Shown here: positions 1-8,538 of the stretch, one piece after another | How the letters are laid out: every line of letters starts with the position of its first letter | Position numbering within the stretch: the first letter of the stretch is position 1 | NCBI RefSeq assembly: GCF_047461615.1 | Contig: NZ_JANSHI010000008.1 | Coordinates: 1 to 64,000 of the forward strand | Direction: 5' to 3' | Length of the DNA: 64,000 nt | DNA from: Thermostichus sp047461615 | Lineage (GTDB): Bacteria; Cyanobacteriota; Cyanobacteriia; Thermostichales; Thermostichaceae | Position numbers and translations under genes: made by a program | Notes under the pieces: generated by a model | What the model was told of the DNA's origin: nothing | Database searches by the model: none | What the model saw: only the letters and a program-made list of their open reading frames with translations

Positions 1-1
1 C

Positions 2-181
2 GTGGTCTACACCGCCTACCTGGGCGGGGATGCGGGGACGCTCTTCCAGGAGGCCAACAAGCTGGCCGAGGGCACAAAGGATGTCTCGGGCCTCTCCACG
101 GGGGCGGTGTGCGTGGAGGGGCAGCTAGGTTTGGCCACAGTCCTTCCTTGGCGCGGCCAGAGGCGTCGTGGAGGGCCTTGA
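2..181 (+). CDS. 3' end of an unidentified gene, cut by the window edge
   Basis: A frame open from base 2 to a TGA at 179-181 encodes 59 residues starting VVYTAYLGGDAGTLFQ and passing through a DVSGLSTGAVCVEG segment. The first 40 residues have a protein-like composition. The last 20 (Arg-, Gly- and Pro-rich) look like read-through, so the true gene may be truncated or frameshifted here. I do not recognise the family. It lies upstream of, and opposite in strand to, a type III CRISPR ancillary nuclease gene, so it could belong to that locus, but nothing in the residues proves this. The 280 bases after it hold no gene, array or repeat that I can see. Confidence 0.3.
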   Translation: MVYTAYLGGDAGTLFQEANKLAEGTKDVSGLSTGAVCVEGQLGLATVLPWRGQRRRGGP

Positions 182-461
182 GGGCGGGGTCGTGCAGCAG
201 ACCCCAAAGCTTCGCTTGCCAGTAGTGATAAGCCATGGTGTTCTCGCAGCAGGAAGGGGACGTTTAGAACAACTAAAGACAAGAACCCGACAGCCTTCTG
301 GTGTCGAGGTTACAGAGGCTACAAAACACCATCCGTCGATCCCCCTTGCTTCGTAGATTTCTTCAGCTTTTTTTCTGGTCGTCTGGGAGGATCAAGCTTG
401 AGCTTGGCCAACTTTTTAACTAGGCTTGAAAAGCGGGAACGAAGCTGCCGATGTCTTGGGT

Positions 462-1769
462 TTACCAAGAAGCGGAAGGATCCTTTTCTAGCCGGGTCAA
501 TTCGGGAAACAGCGCCTCCAAGCTGGGCAGCAGCTTCTGCAGCACAAAGCTCTCCAAGGCCTCGCCGCCTAGGGGATCGGGATTCATCTGCCCATGGGCC
601 ACGTCGTTGCGGTATTCGCTTAGGCAAGACCAAAGATCAGCAAGCTGCTTCACATCCGAAACGTGGGCGGCAATGGGAGGAAGGAACTGAAGCTGCTCCT
701 CTTGCTGGACTGATTCGCCAGTTGCAGGGGGATCTCCCAAGGGCTGCTTTTTCCGCTGGATAAGGGATCCCAACTGGTGTTCAACTACTTGCCGCGCTTC
801 TCGTTGGCGGTAGTTTTGGAGCCCCTCACAGAGGCAAAGGGCGGAGACTACCCACTCGCGGGCCAAGAGAATGGCTTGGGTGGTGAGGCGCTTTTCAACA
901 TACCAGCGCAGCAGTTGAAAGTGCTTTTGAACTTGCGCTTGGGGATCCGCCGCCTTTTCTGCCGGCAGCGCCAGTTGGCTGTAGCTATCTTGAATACTTT
1001 GCAGCAGTAGGCCAAGGGGCTTGGCAAATTGGCCCGCTTCCTTGGCCAACTCCTCGGTAGGGTGGCGTTGTAACTTGCGCAAGTCCTCCTGCAGGCTGAC
1101 GGGCCTCACCAGCTCTAGGGAACGGGAGATGTCGCGGATGGCCTGTCCAAAGCCCTGCAGCCGGGTGGGCCGGGGATCCCCTTTGCCGGGCTTTTGCTGC
1201 CGGTAAAAGTCCCGTTGAACCCTGTCCAAAAGCTGCCCCAGTTCCACCGCCGAGCCGGTGCTGATGAACTTGTCACTAGCCGTCAGCCAGTCCAAAAGCC
1301 GAATGGCCGGCGTGAGATCGATGATGGGGGTTTCTGCCTGGCCATGGCGGTAGAGGCCGTAGTAGAGCCCCTGGATCTCGACGTTTTTAGCCTTGCGCAA
1401 AAAGGCGGCTCCCAAGAGCATCAGCACCGGGATGGAGCGAAAGGCGTGGGTGATATCAAAAAGCAGCTGGGTGTTAGGCTCGATGCTATCCACCAGCACG
1501 TCGAAGATCTCCCAAGTCTCTGCCTCGGTTTTCCCTTCGGGGATAGCCCTGGCAATTTTCTCCACGTGGGAGGGAAGACAGTCCTGCAGACAGTTCCAGT
1601 GCGTAGCGCGGGCTTCTTCGGTAAGCAGGAGAACAACCCTGTCAATCTCAAAAAGCTGGCAGAGGGCTTTGGCAACGTAGCAGGTTTTATCTGCCCTTTG
1701 CTCTCCAAAGAAATACACTGTCTCCGTGTATTTGGTGGTGCCCAGGGTAGTCAAAAGGGTTTTGGCCAT
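462..1769 (-). CDS. Csx1/Csx2-type CARF-HEPN ribonuclease (type III CRISPR ancillary)
   Basis: 435 aa. The N-terminus (MAKTLLTTLGTTKYTETVYF) matches the Rossmann-like CARF start of the Csx1/Csx2 (TM1812-like) family, whose members bind cyclic oligoadenylate made by Cas10. Near the C-terminus, R387-N-D-V-A-H392 is the R-x4-H catalytic motif of a HEPN ribonuclease. By family knowledge, viral infection sensed by a type III effector triggers CARF binding and then non-specific RNA cleavage in the cytoplasm. An in-frame extension upstream exists, but this ATG has GGAGG six bases ahead and gives the canonical family N-terminus. No cas10, RAMP genes or array are visible, so the effector must be off-window or lost. 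The gene is divergent from the Uma2 genes. Confidence 0.8.
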   Translation of the reverse strand: MAKTLLTTLGTTKYTETVYFFGEQRADKTCYVAKALCQLFEIDRVVLLLTEEARATHWNCLQDCLPSHVEKIARAIPEGKTEAETWEIFDVLVDSIEPNTQLLFDITHAFRSIPVLMLLGAAFLRKAKNVEIQGLYYGLYRHGQAETPIIDLTPAIRLLDWLTASDKFISTGSAVELGQLLDRVQRDFYRQQKPGKGDPRPTRLQGFGQAIRDISRSLELVRPVSLQEDLRKLQRHPTEELAKEAGQFAKPLGLLLQSIQDSYSQLALPAEKAADPQAQVQKHFQLLRWYVEKRLTTQAILLAREWVVSALCLCEGLQNYRQREARQVVEHQLGSLIQRKKQPLGDPPATGESVQQEEQLQFLPPIAAHVSDVKQLADLWSCLSEYRNDVAHGQMNPDPLGGEALESFVLQKLLPSLEALFPELTRLEKDPSASW

Positions 1770-1879
1770 AGGGATCCTCCAGGTGAGCCTGCAACAATCA
1801 AAGCATAGGCGCTGGCAAGCTCCTGCAACCTGAAAGCCCCCCTTCACGAAAACAAGACACCTTTTCCCAAACAGAGAAG

Positions 1880-2509
1880 GTGAAAGAGCCTGAAGTTAAC
1901 CTAGAAAGCAGTGGGCCTCTGGAGCGATGGGGATTCCAGCATGATCTCGACGAAAAGCTATCGCTCACTCCCGAACAACTTCTCGCCTTGCCAGAGGAAG
2001 ATGCTACCTGTGAGCTGGTCGATGGGCAAGCTGTTCCCAAACATGAACCTATGTCGCCAAAGCGCTTCCACGCTCGTCTTCAGCCTATCTTGTGGCGAAT
2101 CCTTGAGGACTGGTGTTCCGCTGCTGAGTGTCCCAAGCCGAGATCCGCTCACACTGAATGGGCAATTGTCCTAAGTCGACAAGGGGAGCCCTGGATCCCG
2201 ATCCCGGACATCACCTACATCTCCAATGAGCGACTGCCAATTGAGGCCATGGCCGATGAGCCTTGTTCTGCCATTCCTGAACTAGTGGTTGAGATTCTTA
2301 CTCCAGAGCAGAGTTTTGGGGCTGTACTTCAAAAAGCAGCGGGGATCCCCCGCGTTTGGATTGTGGATCCGCAGGCCAAGAGCATCACAGTCTTCTACCC
2401 CGATGCCCCGCCAAAGACCTTTACGGGATCCCAAGCTATTCAAGAGGATTTCTTGCCGGGCTTGAAGGTTGTTCCTCAGGATGTATTTGCCCAAGCGCGG
2501 ATCCCTTAG
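1880..2509 (+). CDS. Uma2 family (DUF820) protein, first of three; small internal deletion
   Basis: 209 aa from a GTG start with a weak GAGAAGG ahead. It has the Uma2 restriction-endonuclease-like fold signature: an IPIPDITYIS strand, then ELVVEILTPEQSF (the PD...E-x-L-S/T core), then a VWIVDPQAKSITVFYP strand. These proteins are very numerous in cyanobacteria and of unproven function. It is a close paralogue of the next gene, especially over the last 80 residues. Relative to that gene it lacks five residues (DYLDA) in the helix before GIPRVW, in frame, so this copy may be decaying. The N-terminus also carries about 25 extra residues. Confidence 0.7.
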   Translation: MKEPEVNLESSGPLERWGFQHDLDEKLSLTPEQLLALPEEDATCELVDGQAVPKHEPMSPKRFHARLQPILWRILEDWCSAAECPKPRSAHTEWAIVLSRQGEPWIPIPDITYISNERLPIEAMADEPCSAIPELVVEILTPEQSFGAVLQKAAGIPRVWIVDPQAKSITVFYPDAPPKTFTGSQAIQEDFLPGLKVVPQDVFAQARIP

Positions 2510-2552
2510 CGAGCAGCAACCTCAAACAGCAAAAGATAAGGAGGATCTCCTG

Positions 2553-3137
2553 ATGCTATCAACTACAGAGCCGCTGGTTTCAGGTCAAAAACTGACTCCC
2601 GAGCAGTTTCTAGCCTTGCCAGAGGGAGATGTTACCTATGAGCTGGTCGATGGACAAGCCGTCCCCAAGGATGCGCCCATGTCGCCCCAAAGGTTTCATG
2701 CCTCCCTGCAGAAACGACTGCTTTGGATCCTGGATGCATGGTGTCAGGGTAAGGGGGATGTGTACACAGAGTTAGCGATTGTTTTGCAGCGGCAAGGGAA
2801 AGAATGGTTTCCGGTTCCCGACCTACTCTATGTTTCCTTTGAGCGCTGGCCAGCCCAGCATACCCAAGATGGACCTTGTCCGGTAGCTCCTGAGTGGGTG
2901 ATTGAGATCCTTTCTCCTGGCCAAAGCTTTGGGGCGATGCTTCAGAAAGTAGCCGATTACTTGGATGCGGGCGTCCCCCGAGTTTGGGTGGTGGATCCCC
3001 AAGCTAAGAGCATCACAGTCTTTTATCCCGATGCCCCACCGCGGACATTTACTGGATCCCAAGTGATTCAGGATGAGTTCCTCCCAGGTCTAGCGGTTGT
3101 CCCGCAGGATGTGTTTGCCCAAGCGAGGATCCCTTAG
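2553..3137 (+). CDS. Uma2 family (DUF820) protein, second of three
   Basis: 194 aa. The ATG is preceded by AAGGAGG at eight bases, which decides against a longer in-frame start that would overlap the upstream gene. Core motifs: LTPEQFLALPEGD, VPDLLYVSFERW, then APEWVIEILSPGQSF, and GVPRVWVVDPQAKSITVF. The catalytic PD/E-x-L-S pair is intact and the DYLDAG helix missing from the first copy is present. The two genes end in almost the same sequence (VVPQDVFAQARIP), so this is a local tandem duplication. Function is unknown; a PD-(D/E)xK nuclease activity is a family-level prediction only. Confidence 0.75.
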   Translation: MLSTTEPLVSGQKLTPEQFLALPEGDVTYELVDGQAVPKDAPMSPQRFHASLQKRLLWILDAWCQGKGDVYTELAIVLQRQGKEWFPVPDLLYVSFERWPAQHTQDGPCPVAPEWVIEILSPGQSFGAMLQKVADYLDAGVPRVWVVDPQAKSITVFYPDAPPRTFTGSQVIQDEFLPGLAVVPQDVFAQARIP

Positions 3138-3166
3138 TTGTTTTAGCTATTTTTGAGAGGGTTACC

Positions 3167-3772
3167 ATGATTGAAGCTCTAGAAGGGCTAGCGCAAGAGC
3201 TTGCTGAAAACTCTGCAGCAGTTCCTCGGAAGATTTGGACGGATGAAGAGTTTATGGCCCTGCCTGATGATGGCAATCGCTATGAAGTTGTGAACGGGGA
3301 ACTGGTTGCCGTGGGCTCGGCAGGTGCAAAGCATGGGTACTATGTAAGTTTGATTCACATCCTCCTGGGCGCCTATGTCCGCAGCCAAAAGCTTGGCTTT
3401 ACTTTCGACGCTGATACCTCGTTTAAAATGAAATCTGGCAACCGCCGCTCCCCAGATTGTTCTTTTTTCTCCAAAGAGCGGCTGCGATCCCTTGGCGGGA
3501 TCCCCAAGGGCTACATCGAGGGAGCTCCGGACCTGGCTATAGAGGTTCTCTCTGAGGCCACTGTAGGAGAGATCCACGACAAAATTGTCGAGTACTTTGA
3601 GAACGGATCCCGGCTTGTTTGGGTCATTCATCCCGAAGAAAAGTATGTTTTAGTCTACCGCCAGCCTGAGCCCGCAGCATTGAAGCGGCCAGGGGACATT
3701 CTGGAAGGCGAAGAGGTGATCCCTGGTTTTGCCTTGGATTTGTCAGAGTTTTTTGCCGAGCCTGAGTTCTAG
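3167..3772 (+). CDS. Uma2 family (DUF820) protein, third of three, divergent paralogue
   Basis: 201 aa. ATG with GAGAGG upstream, 29 bases after the previous stop, so the three genes are probably one transcript. It carries RSPDCSFFSKERL, then GAPDLAIEVLSEAT and LVWVIHPEEKYVLVYR, the classic Uma2 order with a complete PD...E-V-L-S core. Overall it resembles the two upstream copies only at motif level, so it is an older paralogue and not part of the recent duplication. No toxin-antitoxin or methylase partner is visible. Function is unproven. Confidence 0.75.
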   Translation: MIEALEGLAQELAENSAAVPRKIWTDEEFMALPDDGNRYEVVNGELVAVGSAGAKHGYYVSLIHILLGAYVRSQKLGFTFDADTSFKMKSGNRRSPDCSFFSKERLRSLGGIPKGYIEGAPDLAIEVLSEATVGEIHDKIVEYFENGSRLVWVIHPEEKYVLVYRQPEPAALKRPGDILEGEEVIPGFALDLSEFFAEPEF

Positions 3773-3820
3773 GGTTCTAAGGCACCTGGTAAACTGGCCC
3801 CAAAAACGGGATCCGCTTTC

Positions 3821-4396
3821 ATGGCACCACTTCACCCGCAAGTCCTGGGGCGCAACCCCAGACGGCTGCGGATTGCCCTGCAAAGGTTTACCCCTGAGCA
3901 ACTGGCCTGGCGGGTGGTTGTGGGCCTAGGGCTGTTGGCGCTGGGATCCCAGCTGTGGGCTCGTTCGCTGCTCTTGGGGTTGGTGCTTGTGGGGGTGGGC
4001 CTATGGACTGGGATCCCTTGGGGGTTGGGGCAAATCTTGAGCTTGGATCGCGAAAACCAACGGGTCACCTTAACCCGTCTGCGTGGCCCTTGGGGAATTT
4101 GGCGGCAGCAGGCGTTCTCCTATCCCTTGGCTCAATTGCAAGGGGTGCGGATACATCGGGTAGGCTGGGAGGTCTTAGACAACCAAGCCCAAGAGAGTTT
4201 CCAAGTCCAAAGTCAGGTGCGGCTCCAGTTTCGCGAAGACCCTTCCCAGCCTGATCTGAAAGAGGAGGTCATCGCTTGCTTCAATAGCCAAGTAGGCGTC
4301 AAAGGGAGCGAGCCAGAGGCTTTCGTGCTCTCTCAGCGGCTGGTGGGCTGGATTCAGGCATATCTAGGAAATCCAAAAAAGAACCCCTTGTCCTAA
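3821..4396 (+). CDS. Conserved membrane protein of unknown function
   Basis: 191 aa. An Arg-rich N-terminal stretch (about residues 11-30) precedes two close hydrophobic segments (about 31-48 and 50-66). A soluble C-terminal part follows, beginning ILSLDRENQRVTLTR, with a beta-rich pattern reminiscent of bacterial PH-like domains. I do not recognise a named family. The gene has no obvious Shine-Dalgarno and sits 48 bases after the third Uma2 gene. A stem-loop follows its stop and then the assembly gap. Confidence 0.55.
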   Translation: MAPLHPQVLGRNPRRLRIALQRFTPEQLAWRVVVGLGLLALGSQLWARSLLLGLVLVGVGLWTGIPWGLGQILSLDRENQRVTLTRLRGPWGIWRQQAFSYPLAQLQGVRIHRVGWEVLDNQAQESFQVQSQVRLQFREDPSQPDLKEEVIACFNSQVGVKGSEPEAFVLSQRLVGWIQAYLGNPKKNPLS

Positions 4397-4398
4397 AG

Positions 4399-4433
4399 CT
4401 CCCTTGTCAGGGGATACTGTCCTCCCCAGGGAG
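4399..4433 (+). terminator. Stem-loop downstream of the membrane protein gene
   Basis: CTCCC (4399-4403) pairs with GGGAG (4429-4433), and nested inside it GGGGA (4410-4414) pairs with TCCCC (4423-4427) around an 8-base loop. It starts two bases after the stop codon. There is no T-tract, so it may act as an RNA 3'-end stabiliser and not as a classic terminator. Confidence 0.35.
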
Positions 4434-4461
4434 ATAGCGGAAATGCTGGCACAATGCCTGA

Positions 4462-4561
4462 NNNNNNNNNNNNNNNNNNNNNNNNNNNNNNNNNNNNNNN
4501 NNNNNNNNNNNNNNNNNNNNNNNNNNNNNNNNNNNNNNNNNNNNNNNNNNNNNNNNNNNNN
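4462..4561. other. Assembly gap of 100 Ns
   Basis: Exactly 100 consecutive undetermined bases, the conventional placeholder for a scaffold join of unknown size. Linkage between 1-4461 and 4562-64000 is therefore inferred by the assembler and not read directly. The promoter region of the following histidine kinase gene is largely lost in this gap. Confidence 0.98.
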
Positions 4562-4599
4562 TTAGAAATGCTACCGATTAATCGGCCAGCCTAACTTCT

Positions 4600-7500
4600 A
4601 TGAGCGTCCCTAGGGATTTGGTTAACCTGATTACCTTACTCAGCCAGAACACTTTGCCCACTTGGCTTTGGCTAGTCCTTTGGGGATCTTCTCTAGCAGT
4701 GCTGATCTACTGGCAAAGGCGGCAGCTGCAGCAAGCTCAGCTGGGCTTTGCAGACATCGTCATGCTGGCGCTGGCGGATACAACGGTTGTGGAGTGCAAC
4801 GAAACTTGTCGGAAGGTTTTAGGCGATTGGCGGGGCAGGCGCTGGCTTGAGGCCCTGCCAGTAGAGGAGCAAGAGGAGGTGCGGCAGAAAATAGCCCAGC
4901 TCACTCCTCAGCACCCCTTCTTTAGCCAAGTCAGTAGGTTAATAGATGGGCGGGGAGAGGTGCGCTGGTTTGAGTGGGTCAACCAGGGCATCTTTGACTG
5001 GCGGGGCCGGTTGCAGTTTATTCGTGGGCTAGGCCGAGACATTACCGAGAAGAAGCAATTGGAAGAAAACCTGCGGCTGCGGGAAGCCCAACTGCGCGCT
5101 TTGCTAGATGCCCTGCCGTTATCGGTGTGGGCCAGGGATCCTCAAGGAGTGCTGATTTTACAAAATGCCACCGACCGCGCCTGGTTTGGCGATCTGCTGG
5201 GCACTTCTTTGGAGGAGGTGAATCAAGACCACTCCGATCGGCAGAAAGATTTCACCTCTGTCCTTCAAGGGGAAGTTACCAAGTGCGAGAGGAAAGAAAT
5301 CATTCATGGAGAAGAGCGCCATATCTATTCCGTAGCCGTGCCCCTGAGGGAGCAATCGGAAGGTTGGGGGGTTCTCGGCGTTAGCCTAGACATCACCGAG
5401 CTAAAGCGCCTGCAACAAAAGCTAGCAGAGCAGCAGGAGCGCTTTCGCGCCTTCATCAACAACAGCCATGACGTCTTGTGCCGGATCGATGCCCAAGGTT
5501 TGCTATACATCCTAAATCCCCCAGTTGTTGAGAAAATTTTGGGTCGTGTCCCCAATTCGGGAGAAGCCCTGCCTTTGGATTGGGTTCACCCTGAGGATCG
5601 GCAGGTCGTTGCTGATGCTCTTGAGCAACTCAAGGCTCGGCCTGGCGAGACGCTCAGCTTGGTCTATCGGGCCCAGCATGCCGATGGCCATTGGGTGTGG
5701 CTGGAGAGCCGCTGCACCAACCTTTTGCAGGATCCTTTAGTGCAGGGGATTGTGTGCAGCAGCCGCGACATTACCCAACAAAAGCAGGTGGAACTAGCTT
5801 TGCGGGAAAGCGAAGCCCGCTTTCGGGAAATGGCCGAGGCTGTGCCGGTGAATTTCTTCGTATGTTCCGCAGATCTCAGCCAAGTTCTCTACGAAAGCCC
5901 CCGGTGTCAAAGCATCTGGGGATACACACCGGAGGAGTTTTATCAAAAACCGGATCTTTGGAAAGAAAGGCTTCACCCTGAAGATCTGCCCCGTGTTCTT
6001 CGATCTCTTCCTCGAGTTATTCGAGGGGAGCAGCCAATCACCTACCGCATCTTCCATCGAGATGGCAGCCTGCGCTGGTTACGCACTTCCTGTCAGCCTA
6101 TTTTTAATGAGCGGCAAGAAATCATCCGCTTTGTAGGTGTTACGGAAGACATCACCGAGCAAAAAGAGGTAGAGCTGGCTTTACAAGCAAGTGAGGCTCG
6201 CCTTAGAGCTCTTCTGGACGGGATCCCTTTTTCCATCTTCCTCAAAGACCTGGAGGGGCGCTATCTTCACGCCAACAGGTTTTATCTACAACAGAGAGGT
6301 TTTGAGCTAGGAGAACTTATTGGCAAGCTGGATGATGAGCTTTTCACTCCCGAAGAGGCCCGCGAGTTCCGAGAGCAGGATCAGAAAGCTCTCCAATCCC
6401 CGGATCCTGTCAGCTACGAGCGGATTTTTTCCCGCAATGGCAAGCAATTGAGCCAGTGGGTTACCAAATTTGCCCTGCGAGATTGCCAGGGGTATCCCTA
6501 TGCCGTCTGTGGCGTTGTTGTGGACATAACTCCTCTTAAGCAGGCTCAGGATCTGTTGATGCAAGAAGCAGAGCGGGAGCGACTACTAGGGGCTTTGCTG
6601 CGGCGGATCCGACAAGCTCTAGACCTGCCAGTTATTTTGCAAACAACCACTGCCGAGGTGCGGGAGTTTCTCCAGGTGGATCGGGTAATGATCTACCAGT
6701 TGCAGGAGGGGGTAGGGGGGTTTGTGGCCGCTGAGTCAGTGGTGGATCCCTGGCCCAGCCACCTGGGCCGCTACGTGTGGGATGAGTATTTCCACAGGGA
6801 TCCCTGCCATCGCAAGTACCAGCAGGGCTTTGTGCAAGCCATCGAAAATGTGGCGACCGCCAGTTTGGATCCTTGCTATCGGCAGCTCTTGGAATCTTTC
6901 CAGGCCCAGGCCAACTTGGTGATCCCAATCCGACGGGGTGAAGACCTTTGGGGCCTCTTGGTGGCGCAGCACTGCCAATCCAGCCGCCCGTGGCAGGAGT
7001 GGGAAATTGAGCTTTTGCAGAAGCTGACCGACCAGTTGGCTATCGCGTTGCAACAGGCTCAGTTGTACGAGCAGGTAAAAGCTCTAAAGCAAACGCTAGA
7101 AGAAAAAGTGCGGCAGCGCACTGCGGAGCTAGAGCGGGCTTTGCAATTTGAGGCTCTCCTAAGAAGCATTACCAACCGCGTGCGCGATTCTCTCGACGAA
7201 GCTGAGATCCTCAGCGCCGCCGTGCGCGAGCTGGGAGAAAGTCTAGATGCCGATGGCTGCGACATCAGCCTTTACAACGCCGATTTCACCCTTGCCACCA
7301 TCCGCTACGAGTATTGCCCCCGCTCGAAGTCTTACCTAAATCTCTCTGTACCTTTGCAGAGAGGCCCTTACGGAGACGTTCATCGACAACTGCTCAGAGG
7401 GCAGTCTTGTCTATTTTGCTTTTCAGGGAAAGCCCTGGAAAACCGCCAAGTAGTGATGGCTTGTCCCTTGCTAGATAAAGGCCAAGTCCTGGGGGATCTG

Positions 7501-8322
7501 TGGATCTTTCGATCGGCTCGGCGTCCTTTCGACGACCAGGAGATCCGACTTATCCAGCAGGTGGCCAACCAATGTGCCATTGGACTGCGCCAGGCGCGCT
7601 GGTTCCAAGCTGCCCAAGAGCAGGTGCAAGCTCTAGAGCGCCTCAACCAATTGAAAGACGACTTCATCAGCATCGTCAGCCACGAGCTGCGCACTCCCCT
7701 CACCAGCCTAAGGATGGCTCTCAAAATGCTGCAGATAGCTCCCTCTGAGGAGAAGCGAGCCCAATACCTGGCTATTGCCGAGCGGGAATGTCAGCGGGAA
7801 ATCGAGCTCATCAACGACCTGCTGGATCTGCAGCGGCTACAAGCCGGGGCCTATGCCCTGAACATCCAAGCCCTCACCTGGCGGGAGCTGCTGGGGGATC
7901 TGCTGACGGTTACCCAAGAGCGGGCCCGCGCCAAGGGGCAAACTTTCCAAGCCAGCGTTCCCCTGGAGAGCTCCCTCACGACAGATCCCTTGCTCTTAGG
8001 GCGAATCCTGCGCGAGTTGCTGCACAATGCGGTGAAATACACCCCACCCCAGGGATCCATCCGCTTGCAGATCGAAACGGAAAATTGTCGAAGCCGCATC
8101 CAGGTCAGCAATAGTCAAGAGATCCCTGCCGAGGAGCTCACGCGCATCTTTGAGCGCTTTTACCGCATTCCCAGCAATGATCCCTGGAAGGAAGGGGGCA
8201 CGGGTCTAGGCCTGGCCTTGGTGAAACAGATGGTGGATCAGTTGCGCGGATCCATCGAGGTCAGCAGCGCCGCCGGCTGGACAACTTTTACCCTCCACCT
8301 GCCCCATCTGCCGCAACTTTAA
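4600..8322 (+). CDS. Multi-PAS, dual-GAF sensor histidine kinase with a cyanobacteriochrome-like GAF
   Basis: 1240 aa. Order: an N-terminal membrane segment (about 18-38); five PAS/PAC units, recognised by PAC endings such as GRDITEKK, LDITELK, SRDITQQK, EDITEQK and VVDITPLK (about 45-152, 165-270, 280-395, 405-522, 530-645); GAF1 (about 670-815); a short coiled coil; GAF2 (about 850-1000); HisKA with H-box SHELRTPL (His1028); HATPase with N-box LLHNAVKYTP (Asn1143) and a GTGLGLAL loop (1200s). All kinase motifs are intact, so autophosphorylation is expected. GAF1 has cyanobacteriochrome hallmarks (PCYRQLLESFQAQANLVIPI, with Cys759, and Cys736 in DPCH). No response regulator is adjacent. The 38 bases between gap and start hold no clear ribosome site. 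Confidence 0.9.
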   Translation: MSVPRDLVNLITLLSQNTLPTWLWLVLWGSSLAVLIYWQRRQLQQAQLGFADIVMLALADTTVVECNETCRKVLGDWRGRRWLEALPVEEQEEVRQKIAQLTPQHPFFSQVSRLIDGRGEVRWFEWVNQGIFDWRGRLQFIRGLGRDITEKKQLEENLRLREAQLRALLDALPLSVWARDPQGVLILQNATDRAWFGDLLGTSLEEVNQDHSDRQKDFTSVLQGEVTKCERKEIIHGEERHIYSVAVPLREQSEGWGVLGVSLDITELKRLQQKLAEQQERFRAFINNSHDVLCRIDAQGLLYILNPPVVEKILGRVPNSGEALPLDWVHPEDRQVVADALEQLKARPGETLSLVYRAQHADGHWVWLESRCTNLLQDPLVQGIVCSSRDITQQKQVELALRESEARFREMAEAVPVNFFVCSADLSQVLYESPRCQSIWGYTPEEFYQKPDLWKERLHPEDLPRVLRSLPRVIRGEQPITYRIFHRDGSLRWLRTSCQPIFNERQEIIRFVGVTEDITEQKEVELALQASEARLRALLDGIPFSIFLKDLEGRYLHANRFYLQQRGFELGELIGKLDDELFTPEEAREFREQDQKALQSPDPVSYERIFSRNGKQLSQWVTKFALRDCQGYPYAVCGVVVDITPLKQAQDLLMQEAERERLLGALLRRIRQALDLPVILQTTTAEVREFLQVDRVMIYQLQEGVGGFVAAESVVDPWPSHLGRYVWDEYFHRDPCHRKYQQGFVQAIENVATASLDPCYRQLLESFQAQANLVIPIRRGEDLWGLLVAQHCQSSRPWQEWEIELLQKLTDQLAIALQQAQLYEQVKALKQTLEEKVRQRTAELERALQFEALLRSITNRVRDSLDEAEILSAAVRELGESLDADGCDISLYNADFTLATIRYEYCPRSKSYLNLSVPLQRGPYGDVHRQLLRGQSCLFCFSGKALENRQVVMACPLLDKGQVLGDLWIFRSARRPFDDQEIRLIQQVANQCAIGLRQARWFQAAQEQVQALERLNQLKDDFISIVSHELRTPLTSLRMALKMLQIAPSEEKRAQYLAIAERECQREIELINDLLDLQRLQAGAYALNIQALTWRELLGDLLTVTQERARAKGQTFQASVPLESSLTTDPLLLGRILRELLHNAVKYTPPQGSIRLQIETENCRSRIQVSNSQEIPAEELTRIFERFYRIPSNDPWKEGGTGLGLALVKQMVDQLRGSIEVSSAAGWTTFTLHLPHLPQL

Positions 8323-8476
8323 TCCTCTTGGTGAGAATAGCTCCTAAGAGCTTGACTCAGTACTTGAGATCCCCTATCATTGCCTAGGGCGAAGCTACTG
8401 ATACAGCCTCTCAATAAGCTTGGTCTAGAAAAGCAGGATTTGGAAGGGTTGGTCCGCTTCTAGGGCCAGATCCGTT

Positions 8477-8502
8477 GCTGCTGACGAAATCAGTGCAGCA
8501 GC
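8477..8502 (+). promoter_or_regulatory. Hairpin in the futA leader
   Basis: GCTGCTG (8477-8483) pairs with CAGCAGC (8496-8502) around a 12-base loop, followed 11 bases later by a run of eight Ts (8514-8521) and then the AGGAG of futA. It could be a leader structure affecting expression. The distance to the T-run is too long for a standard intrinsic terminator. I saw no convincing Fur box in 8323-8538. Confidence 0.3.
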
Positions 8503-8538
8503 TTTCCCTGAGATTTTTTTTGAGTTTAGGAGTTGGGT

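Noticed and set aside
1..461. Possible CRISPR array beside the Csx1-type gene
   Set aside because: I looked for regularly spaced direct repeats of 25-40 bases and found none; the sequence is non-repetitive.
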